A DNA stretch of 30,802 nt from an uncultured Chloroflexota bacterium (GTDB taxonomy: Bacteria; Chloroflexota; Chloroflexia; Chloroflexales; Roseiflexaceae): the NCBI GenBank assembly GCA_937876225.1, contig CALFIC010000138.1:1-30802 (forward strand), read 5' to 3'. How positions within the stretch are numbered: the stretch's first letter is position 1; each line of letters opens with the position of its first letter. Below the pieces are notes generated by a model. That model searched no databases, was not told the DNA's origin, and was given only the letters and a program-made list of their open reading frames with translations. The position numbers and the translations under genes were made by a program. Below, in pieces: positions 7,703-14,460 of this stretch.

Positions 7703-7731
7703 TTTACAAAAAATGTACCATGTGGTAAGAT
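7703..7731 (+). promoter_or_regulatory. Promoter with an embedded palindrome upstream of DUF1801 copy 2
   Basis: TTTACA (7703-7708) and TAAGAT (7726-7731) are spaced by 17 bp. The perfect palindrome TACCATGTGGTA (7716-7727) occupies the end of the spacer and the first two bases of the -10 box, a classical position for a repressor site. The leader to the ATG at 7785 would be about 47 bases. Confidence 0.55.
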
Positions 7732-7784
7732 GAATTAGCACATTTGTGTTATTTTTGACCACGTGTCACAGGAGAATCGCGTAC

Positions 7785-8141
7785 ATGCCTTCAAAATATG
7801 CCTCGATGGATGAATATTACGCCACGCTCGATGCAGACCAGCTCCGTACCATGCGCGAAATTATCGATTTCATCATGGCCGAATTCCCCGAGCTTGCGGT
7901 CAAAGTAGCCTGGAACAAACCACACATCCACCTCGAGGGGTCGTATGTGGTGGGCTTTGCGGCCGCCAAAAAGCATCTGATGTTCCACCCCTGGAGCGTG
8001 CCTATTTTCGAAAGCTTCTTACCACGCTTGACGGGATATGTAACGGGCAAGCGTACCTTTCAAATCCCCTTGGGCTGGCAAATGGACAAAACACTGATTC
8101 GCGATATCGTGGTAGCGCAACTCGCCGAAATCCGTGCGTAA
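7785..8141 (+). CDS. DUF1801 family protein (YdhG-like), copy 2
   Basis: 118 residues, clearly paralogous to copy 1. Shared elements are 'MxxIIDFIMAEFPEL', 'KVAWNKPHIHLEGSYVVGFAAAKKHLMFHPW' and 'RTFQIPLGWQMDKTLIRDIVVAQLAEI'. The start at 7785 is set by AGGAGA (7770-7775), nine bases upstream. It has its own promoter candidate inside the gap between the two copies, so the copies may respond to different signals although the genes are adjacent. A terminator follows at 8163. Function is unknown beyond the family fold. Confidence 0.85.
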   Translation: MPSKYASMDEYYATLDADQLRTMREIIDFIMAEFPELAVKVAWNKPHIHLEGSYVVGFAAAKKHLMFHPWSVPIFESFLPRLTGYVTGKRTFQIPLGWQMDKTLIRDIVVAQLAEIRA

Positions 8142-8162
8142 TTGGTCCATACACCCCAACAC

Positions 8163-8192
8163 AATCCCTCCACGATGATGCGTGGGGGGATT
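8163..8192. terminator. Intrinsic terminator between convergent genes
   Basis: AATCCCTCCACG and CGTGGGGGGATT form a 12-bp stem (one T-G pair) with loop ATGATG. The plus-strand tail ATTGTTGTT is T-rich, so it should end the DUF1801 transcript. It may also act on the nrtR transcript from the other side. Confidence 0.75.
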
Positions 8193-8200
8193 ATTGTTGT

Positions 8201-8875
8201 TCAAAACTCATTGAATGTAGTCAGCGCTTGGGTGTTGAAGCGATAGAGTCGGGCGGGACGATGGGCACCGTCACGGAAGGTCTGATCGGTTTCGTGGATA
8301 ATCTCGAGCCCGAGGATTTTTTTGCGGAAGTTGCGTTTGTCGAGGGTGTGCGACACCACGGCTTCGTACGCTCCCTGTAATTGTGACAGCGTAAATAATT
8401 CGGGCAGCAAGGCATAAATCGCATTGGTATAACTGATTTTGCTTTTGAGGCGTTCGTGGGCATATTGGATGATTTGGGCATGATCAAAGGCGATATCGGG
8501 CAAGGCATCAAGCGCAAAAAATTGCGGATGGTGGGTATCACTCCGCACCTGGGGCACAATGTTGCGTCCTAGTGCCATATAGGTGACTGACACCGCATGG
8601 CCACGGGGATCACGGGCCACGGTATCGAAGGTATACAACTGTTCCACAAGCCCACAATCAGCAAGCGTAATCCCTGCTTTGGCAGCAGTGATCCGGGTCA
8701 TTGCGGTGAGCGTCGTTTCACCGGCACTCACATAGCCACCCGGCAAGGCATGGATACCCGCAAATGGTTGATTGGTGCGGGCAATCAACAACACAGCTAA
8801 TTTTTGTTGTACTAATTGAAAAACCACACTGTCGACGGTGACGATGGGAGAGCTATACGTTGTATTCATCATCAT
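8201..8875 (-). CDS. nrtR: NrtR-type regulator of NAD metabolism (Nudix + winged helix)
   Basis: The 224-residue protein has an N-terminal Nudix fold (about 10-145) and a C-terminal winged-helix segment (about 148-215, 'YTNAIYALLPELFTLSQLQGAYEAVV...KRNFRKKILGLEII'), the architecture of NrtR repressors. The Nudix box runs from Gly47 to Ile69 ('GYVSAGETTLTAMTR' and then ITAAKAGI). Three of the four catalytic glutamates are replaced by Ile62, Ala65 and Lys66, so ADP-ribose binding without hydrolysis is expected. NrtR proteins repress NAD salvage and synthesis genes and are released by ADP-ribose. It lies 38 bp downstream of nadE on the same strand, and pncA-pncB is 2 kb away. The start may be any of three consecutive ATG codons (8875, 8872, 8869). 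Confidence 0.87.
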   Translation of the reverse strand: MMMNTTYSSPIVTVDSVVFQLVQQKLAVLLIARTNQPFAGIHALPGGYVSAGETTLTAMTRITAAKAGITLADCGLVEQLYTFDTVARDPRGHAVSVTYMALGRNIVPQVRSDTHHPQFFALDALPDIAFDHAQIIQYAHERLKSKISYTNAIYALLPELFTLSQLQGAYEAVVSHTLDKRNFRKKILGLEIIHETDQTFRDGAHRPARLYRFNTQALTTFNEF

Positions 8876-8913
8876 TCATCTTTTGCGCGTACCAATACCT
8901 TTAGGTCTTCGCA

Positions 8914-10830
8914 CTACGCATCATTCCATACGGCTGCATTCAATAAATCCGATGGCATGCGCCAATCACCACGGGGGCTCAATGCCACACTGCCTACTTT
9001 GGGACCATCTGGCATCACCGAGCGTTTGAACTGACTCCCCGCAAAGCGTTTGATAAAAATAGTAAGCCATTTGTGAATCACGTCCGGGGTATACACATCT
9101 CCAAAAGCCTGCTGGGCAAGCAAGGCTATTTTGGCGGGGCGGTCACCCCAGCGCACCAAGTGATACAAAAAGAAATCATGCAGTTCGTATGGGCCAATAA
9201 TATCTTCGGTCTTTTGGCTTACTTCGCCCGCCTGGGTGGTGGTTAATTCGGGGGATACGGGGGTATCGAGGATGTCAACCAGTACCGCCGTCACCGCAGG
9301 GTTGGGTTGCGTGTCAGCCACCTGTTGCACCAAATGCCGCACCAACGTTTTGGGGACGCCCGCATTGACATGGTAATGACTCATATGGTCGCCGTTGAAG
9401 GTACACCACCCCAACGCGATTTCGCTTAAGTCCCCCGTACCTAACACAAAGCCCCCTAGTTGATTGGCTTTGTTAAACAAAATACTGGTGCGTAGACGGG
9501 CTTGTACGTTTTCGTAGGTGATATCTTGGCTGACACCGTCATGCCCGAGCGCATGTAATTGCCCTACCACCAAATCACCAATAGCAATCACCTGATTGGG
9601 AATGCCATACAACGTAGCCAGCGTGACTGCATTGGATTGGGTGCGATCAGAGCTGGCGGCCGCCGGCATGGTGTAGGTACGCAACACGTCGGCAGGGGTA
9701 TGGCCGAGGATGGTGGCAGCCTGACAAGCCACCAAAAACGCCAGCGTCGAATCGAGCCCACCTGACAATCCAAGGTGCAGGTAGGGGGCACGCGTCGCCC
9801 GCATCCGTTGTGCCAAGCCATGGGCTTGAATGGCGAGGATGTGTTGCAGGCGCGCTGCGCGTGCGGCGGGGTCTTCGTCACTCGGCAAAAAAGGATAGGC
9901 ATTCACTACTGGTTGGGGGGTAAAATTCGGCACCGTCACCGTCGTCGCCACCACGCTATAGCCGATATGATTGGCGCGATTTGAATCACGGCGCCGGTCA
10001 AATTGCAGGTGCTCGATGTCGATATCGCTGATGGTGATACGTTGATTGCGCGCAAAGGGCTGGCGTTCGGCCTGAATGCGCCCGTTGCTACAAATCAACT
10101 GATGACCACTCATCACCACATCCATACTCGATTCGGTCCAGTCACAACCGGCATAGATATAGCCACACACCAGGGTCGCCGATTGCATGCTGACCAAATT
10201 GCGGCGATAGCTGGCTTTGGCAACTAATTCGGGGGATGCCGAGGGGTTGGCGATAATCATGGCGCCGTGGTCGACGAGCAGCCGACTCGGTGATTGATTG
10301 ACCCACAAATCCTCGCAGATTTCGATGCCGACTGATACCCCGGCCACGCGAAACAACAATTGGGTGCCAAAGGGGACGAGGTCGTCACCAATTGCCACCG
10401 TGGTATTGGATTGTTGCCAGGTTTGGTACCAACGTTTTTCGTAGAATTCACCATAGCTCGGCAAAAACTGTTTGGGGACAATGCCACAAATATGCCCATC
10501 AGCAAGGATTGCCGCACAATTGTACAAGGCATTGCCCACATTCAACGGCAAGCCCACAATCATGGCGGTGTCGGCCGTGGTATGGCGAGCGAGATCGATG
10601 AGTGCGTGTTTGGCACGCTGTAACAAGGCATCGTGTTGCACCAAATCGCCGAGCGAATAGCCCGTAATGGCGAGTTCGGGGAATACCACCAGCGCGACGC
10701 GAGCAGCAACTGCGGCATCGTATAATTGCATGATTTCGTGGCAATTACTCGCCACATCCGCCACGCTTACTACCGGACAGGCAGTAGCAACACGGATATA
10801 TGCGGTGGTCGGAATATACGGTGTCAGCAT
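8914..10830 (-). CDS. nadE: Glutamine-dependent NAD+ synthetase
   Basis: The 638-residue two-domain enzyme matches the long (mycobacterial-type) NadE. The N-terminal nitrilase-fold glutaminase has its Glu-Lys-Cys triad at Glu52 ('FPELAITGYSLGD'), Lys120 ('VPKQFLPSYGEFYEKR') and Cys172 ('IEICEDLW'). The C-terminal synthetase domain has the PP-loop SGGLDS at 356-361, 'FENVQARLRTSILF', 'LGTGDLSEIALGW', and the end motif 'QFKRSVMPDGPKVG'. It amidates nicotinate adenine dinucleotide to NAD using glutamine and ATP. It is the first gene of a likely nadE-nrtR operon. A palindrome lies 13 bp upstream of the start codon. Full length, no missing key residue. Confidence 0.96.
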   Translation of the reverse strand: MLTPYIPTTAYIRVATACPVVSVADVASNCHEIMQLYDAAVAARVALVVFPELAITGYSLGDLVQHDALLQRAKHALIDLARHTTADTAMIVGLPLNVGNALYNCAAILADGHICGIVPKQFLPSYGEFYEKRWYQTWQQSNTTVAIGDDLVPFGTQLLFRVAGVSVGIEICEDLWVNQSPSRLLVDHGAMIIANPSASPELVAKASYRRNLVSMQSATLVCGYIYAGCDWTESSMDVVMSGHQLICSNGRIQAERQPFARNQRITISDIDIEHLQFDRRRDSNRANHIGYSVVATTVTVPNFTPQPVVNAYPFLPSDEDPAARAARLQHILAIQAHGLAQRMRATRAPYLHLGLSGGLDSTLAFLVACQAATILGHTPADVLRTYTMPAAASSDRTQSNAVTLATLYGIPNQVIAIGDLVVGQLHALGHDGVSQDITYENVQARLRTSILFNKANQLGGFVLGTGDLSEIALGWCTFNGDHMSHYHVNAGVPKTLVRHLVQQVADTQPNPAVTAVLVDILDTPVSPELTTTQAGEVSQKTEDIIGPYELHDFFLYHLVRWGDRPAKIALLAQQAFGDVYTPDVIHKWLTIFIKRFAGSQFKRSVMPDGPKVGSVALSPRGDWRMPSDLLNAAVWNDA

Positions 10831-10842
10831 GATGACTATCCA

Positions 10843-10858
10843 TTACAATCGATTGTTA
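10843..10858. promoter_or_regulatory. Palindrome in front of nadE, candidate operator
   Basis: ACAATCGATTGT at 10845-10856 is a perfect 12-bp palindrome, with one further pair after a mismatch. A possible -10 box TAAGAT (minus strand, 10864-10869) lies 5 bp beyond it, so the palindrome would cover the start site, as in front of pncA. No good -35 box was found. The shared hexamer TACAAT/ATTGTA also occurs in the pncA repeat but in the opposite relative orientation. Confidence 0.45.
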
Positions 10859-10861
10859 CTG

Positions 10862-11214
10862 CTATCTTAACAGGTAGTGAAACAATTCGTTCGCTGATGG
10901 GATAACCATTTGTTGGAGCACGACCACAATATCGCGCGCCATTTGCTGATTATGGGGATGTTCGTCAAATTGCGTGGGAGCAATATACGCAACTTCAGCC
11001 ACACTCAATTTCCCTAATATTTCTTGGAGCAGATTACTGTCTATTTTACAAATAACTGAATAGCGCGCGCAGTGGATACATCGCAACCGACAATTTCCCC
11101 CTGACTGCAGGCGATATACAATCGTCCATAGTCAAGGGGTTTAGTACGGCGTGCACCCATCGTCGGCACTCGCTTGACGTTGTTCCATACCACATGGAAC
11201 CAGGCGTCGCTCAT
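10862..11214 (-). pseudogene. Hypothetical gene split by a -1 frameshift at an A run
   Basis: An ATG at 11214 starts a 57-residue frame ('MSDAWFHVVWNNVKRVP...' to 'ARAIQLFVK') that stops at 11041-11043. The next frame continues directly as 'IDSNLLQEILGKLSVAEV...NELFHYLLR' to a stop at 10862. The two are joined if one extra A is read in the AAAA run (TTTT on the plus strand, 11044-11047), giving a coherent 117-residue protein with helical C-terminus. It starts 3 bp after the DUF6882-like gene and was probably cotranscribed. Possible explanations are a real inactivating mutation, a sequencing error in the homopolymer, or programmed -1 frameshifting. I do not recognise the family. Confidence 0.5.
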
Positions 11215-11217
11215 GCG

Positions 11218-11754
11218 TTATACGCTCTCTACCGGTACATACACGTGATTGAGTACGACCCACCCAATCACTTTTTGGGCTGGATTGACGTAGCATTGGA
11301 CACCAATTCCACCCAAACTATAGGTTGCCATACTCACTAATCGGCCGACTGCAGTACACATCTGCTGCTCGTAGCGGGTAGCTTGTGCTCGGTCTTGCCA
11401 CAAATCAGGTAATTCGGCAACTTGTAACATTGGTTGCGCCAAATTCGTCATCCCCACTTGTTGTACACATGCTAACGTTTGTTGCTGATTCATCGTCACA
11501 TCACGATGAATCGCTGGGTTCGCCCACGACCACAACCACGTCCCGTTGCGTCCACAAAACGAACCAATCATGGTAAACGGAGCCACCGCTACCACGGTGC
11601 CGTGACGGCGATACGTCACGGTTTTGTCGACTTGCGATAACTGCCAATCACAGCGCGACAATCCATACTGTGCGTCCAATCCTTGTTGTTGCCCCCGCAA
11701 CCACATTTGACAAAATTCCATCATTTCTGCGGCCCCTGCCCGCGTTCCACGCAT
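11218..11754 (-). CDS. DUF6882-like hypothetical protein
   Basis: A 178-residue soluble protein without signal peptide. The segment 'VAPFTMIGSFCGRNGTWLWSWANPAI' (about 57-82) resembles the 'GSF...TWLWAWANPS' signature of DUF6882 proteins, and the C-terminal 'VNPAQKVIGWVVLNHVYVP' is also consistent. No biochemical role is known for that family. GAGG sits four bases before the ATG. A perfect TATAAT (minus strand, 11787-11792) lies about 33 bp upstream without a good -35 box. It is followed after 3 bp by the split small gene at 10862-11214. Confidence 0.6.
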   Translation of the reverse strand: MRGTRAGAAEMMEFCQMWLRGQQQGLDAQYGLSRCDWQLSQVDKTVTYRRHGTVVAVAPFTMIGSFCGRNGTWLWSWANPAIHRDVTMNQQQTLACVQQVGMTNLAQPMLQVAELPDLWQDRAQATRYEQQMCTAVGRLVSMATYSLGGIGVQCYVNPAQKVIGWVVLNHVYVPVESV

Positions 11755-12067
11755 AAAACCTCACTTACTCAAATAACCCTATCTCTATTATAAATCATTA
11801 TTTAATCCACAAATGTGCACTTTATACAGGCATTTTTCGCAGTAGTATGCAGATATTCGTGCCTGTAGGGGAATTACGTTATTTGCGCGAGTGAACGATA
11901 GATGTGACGAAGTAATCGTTCAAAAGTTGCAGGGAATGCAATATGGCAATGAATACACAGAGATAACCAATTAGCGCCAATATCGCTGATTATTTTTTGC
12001 ATAAAACCATAATAAACTGCTATGATATGAGCAATTATAGTAATACCACCACAAAGGAATCCGCACT
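11755..12067. other. Divergent intergenic region with three stacked inverted repeats
   Basis: This 313-bp stretch contains no gene. TACAGGCA (11825-11832) pairs with TGCCTGTA (11860-11867), TGAACGAT (11892-11899) with ATCGTTCA (11915-11922), and TTGCA (11927-11931) with TGCAA (11937-11941). All arms are perfect. They lie between the minus-strand TATAAT at 11787-11792 and the plus-strand promoter at 11997-12026, a place where operators or a small structured RNA would be expected. I could not match the region to a known riboswitch or RNA family. Confidence 0.5.
11997..12026 (+). promoter_or_regulatory. Promoter of the O-acetylation operon
   Basis: TTGCAT (11997-12002) and TATGAT (12021-12026) are 18 bp apart, and the -10 box is preceded by TGC, giving an extended -10. 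Transcription would start near 12033, about 35 bases before the ATG at 12068, with AAAGGA nine bases before that ATG. Confidence 0.6.
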
Positions 12068-13078
12068 ATGCAACCACTCAATGCACTGCTTATCGGCGCC
12101 GGCGGCATGGGTCGTACATGGGCCAAAAACCTCGTCGCAAACCCAGACGTTTGTTTAGCTGGTTGGGTCGATATACGACCAGAAGCAGCGGCGCAGGCAG
12201 CGCGAGATTTGCAGATAAGTGCGGGGTATTATGGTGATTCGCTTGCGGCGGCATTGGCCACTGTCAAGCCTGATTTCGTGGTAGATGTCACGATCCCCGA
12301 GGCACATCACGATGTAACGCTGACTTGTCTCAACGCAGGGATTCCCGTGATTGGGGAAAAGCCGATGGCGGTATCAATGGATCAAGCACGTGCCATGGTA
12401 GCAGCCGCAGACCGCACGGGGGTGCGTTATATGGTTAGCCAGAGCCGACGCTATGATGCACGGTTATGGGCGTACCGTAATTTGATTCAACAAGTGGGTG
12501 AAATCGGCATTCTCGATGCTGACTTTTATATTGGGGCGCATTTTGGGGGCTTCCGCGACGAAATGGCCAATGTACTATTACTCGACATGGCGATTCACAC
12601 CTTTGATGCCGCACGATATTTATTGGGTGATAGCACCCCGGTATCGGTGTATTGTGAAGAATTCAATCCACGCTGGAGCTGGTACAAAGGTGCCGCCGGG
12701 GCCACCGCCATCTTTGAGATGGCCAATGGAGCCCGCTTCACCTACCGCGGTTGTTGGGCAGCCGAGGGACTCCATACATCGTGGGAATCAGAGTGGCGTG
12801 CGGTGGGATCGCAAGGGAGTGCCAAGTGGGATGGGCATGATGCCATCAGTGCGGATGTCGTGGTAGAGCAGGGTGGATTCCATTCCAAATGCCATCATTT
12901 CACGGCGACGGCGGCGAGTGACATTGCGCATGGGATTGCTGGTTCACTCAAAGATTTCGTACATAGCTATCGCACCGGTGCCACTCCGATGGGCGACTGT
13001 CGCGACAACATCAAAAGCCTCGCCATGGTATTTGGTGCCATTGAATCAGCCAAAACAGGACGAAGAGTTACCTTATGA
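12068..13078 (+). CDS. Gfo/Idh/MocA family NAD(P)-dependent oxidoreductase
   Basis: A 336-residue dehydrogenase with an N-terminal Rossmann fold. The nucleotide-binding loop is GAGGMG near residues 11-16, 'WVDIRPEA' follows the second strand, and the family's 'GEKPMAV' motif supplies the catalytic lysine near residue 98. The C-terminal domain has 'LLLDMAIHTFDAARYLLG', with the conserved D-x-x-x-H region. Relatives oxidise or reduce sugars, inositols or nucleotide-sugars; substrate cannot be predicted. It is the first gene of the operon and its last codons overlap the MBOAT start by 4 bp (ATGA, 13075-13078), so a role in supplying or modifying a sugar for the acylated glycan is plausible but inferred. 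Confidence 0.9.
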   Translation: MQPLNALLIGAGGMGRTWAKNLVANPDVCLAGWVDIRPEAAAQAARDLQISAGYYGDSLAAALATVKPDFVVDVTIPEAHHDVTLTCLNAGIPVIGEKPMAVSMDQARAMVAAADRTGVRYMVSQSRRYDARLWAYRNLIQQVGEIGILDADFYIGAHFGGFRDEMANVLLLDMAIHTFDAARYLLGDSTPVSVYCEEFNPRWSWYKGAAGATAIFEMANGARFTYRGCWAAEGLHTSWESEWRAVGSQGSAKWDGHDAISADVVVEQGGFHSKCHHFTATAASDIAHGIAGSLKDFVHSYRTGATPMGDCRDNIKSLAMVFGAIESAKTGRRVTL

Positions 13079-14448
13079 TTTTTGCGTCACCTATTTTTCT
13101 CTTTTTCTTTTTCCCAATCACGGTGATTATTTATACCCTTATACCACTCAAATGGCGCAATGCATTACTCCTGATTGCAAGTGTGCTCTTTTATATGAGT
13201 GGTTCAGGGCCGTATATTTTGGTAATCATTGGTTTAACTATATTTAACAGCATGATATCGCCATATATCATCGATAATCGGCGGGTGCTCGGTAGCGCAA
13301 TTGCAGTCAATCTAGTGCCACTCATCTACTTCAAATATGTCGGTTTTTTTGAGCGGATTTGGCTCGATGCGGTTGGCATAAGCACCCCAAAAACAGCAGC
13401 GGTATTATTGCCTTTAGGAATTTCATTTTACACCTTTCATGCAATTTCGTATCTCATCGATGTGGCGCGGCGGCGGATTCCCGTCAATACCAAAGTTAAT
13501 TCATATTTACTGTACATGCTCTTTTTTCCGCATTTGATTGCAGGACCAATTGTGCGGTTTAAAGAAATCAGCAGTCAATTTGTGCTCGAGAATCGCCGAT
13601 TGCGCCCACAAAATGTCAGTAGTGGATTGCAATTATTTATCCTTGGTTTCGCCAAAAAAATCCTCATTGGTGATCAATGTGCAGCGATTGCCGATCAGGT
13701 GTTTAATCAACACATTACCTTGTCGAGTGCCAATGCGTGGCTGGGAATTTTGGCATACACGATGCAGATTTACTTCGATTTTTCGGGGTATAGCGATATG
13801 GCAAGTGGGTTGGCGCGGATATTTGGATTTCGCTTCCCACGGAACTTCCGCCGGCCTTATAGCGCGCAAAGTATCACTGAATTTTGGCAACGCTGGCATA
13901 TTAGTTTATCGCGGTGGTTCCGCGATTATGTCTACATTCCGCTCGGTGGCAATCGCCGCGGACAGCGACGTACGTTATTTAACCTTTGGGTCATATTTGT
14001 GCTGTGTGGTTTATGGCACGGAGCCAATTATACGTTTTTGGTATGGGGAGTCGGTCACGGTGTCTGGATGGTCGTGGAGCGCCTAGGCTGGTGGCGACCA
14101 CGAGGCTGGTGGGGGCAACTCTGCACGTTTGTGATAACGATGTTGCTTTGGGTACCATTCCGAGCCGAATCACTGAGCCGTACCTGGCAGATTTGGCTAG
14201 CCTGTATCAAGTGGCAGACGACACTCGTGAGCGTGGATACGGTCACGCTCATTGATCCCAAACGGATATTTTTGTTGGTGGTGGCATTGTGTATTTGTTG
14301 TATGCCACAGCGGGCATTTGTGCAATGCAAACTATTTTGGCAGAATCGGCCGCTGTTGCGGGCGAGTGCTATTAGCCTCAGTTTTGCATTAGCAATATTG
14401 GTATTGATCGATCAAGGGTTTACCCCATTCATCTACGCGAATTTTTAA
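13075..14448 (+). CDS. MBOAT family O-acyltransferase, AlgI-like
   Basis: The 457-residue polytopic membrane protein opens with 'IFASPIFLFFFFPITVIIYTLIP', as AlgI/PatA/DltB-type acyltransferases do. Family landmarks are 'LPLGISFYTFHAISYLIDV' (113-130), 'FFPHLIAGPIVRF' (150-162), 'FDFSGYSDMA' (234-243) and 'FWQRWHISLSRWFRDYVYIPLGGNR' including His275. 'LCGLWHGANYTF' contains the conserved active-site His315. Such proteins move acetyl groups across the membrane to polysaccharide or to a partner SGNH protein. The following two AlgJ/AlgX-like genes are the expected partners. It is coupled to the oxidoreductase by a 4-bp overlap and is 12 bp from the next start. Confidence 0.93.
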   Translation: MIFASPIFLFFFFPITVIIYTLIPLKWRNALLLIASVLFYMSGSGPYILVIIGLTIFNSMISPYIIDNRRVLGSAIAVNLVPLIYFKYVGFFERIWLDAVGISTPKTAAVLLPLGISFYTFHAISYLIDVARRRIPVNTKVNSYLLYMLFFPHLIAGPIVRFKEISSQFVLENRRLRPQNVSSGLQLFILGFAKKILIGDQCAAIADQVFNQHITLSSANAWLGILAYTMQIYFDFSGYSDMASGLARIFGFRFPRNFRRPYSAQSITEFWQRWHISLSRWFRDYVYIPLGGNRRGQRRTLFNLWVIFVLCGLWHGANYTFLVWGVGHGVWMVVERLGWWRPRGWWGQLCTFVITMLLWVPFRAESLSRTWQIWLACIKWQTTLVSVDTVTLIDPKRIFLLVVALCICCMPQRAFVQCKLFWQNRPLLRASAISLSFALAILVLIDQGFTPFIYANF

Positions 14449-14460
14449 GGTGTATCACGC

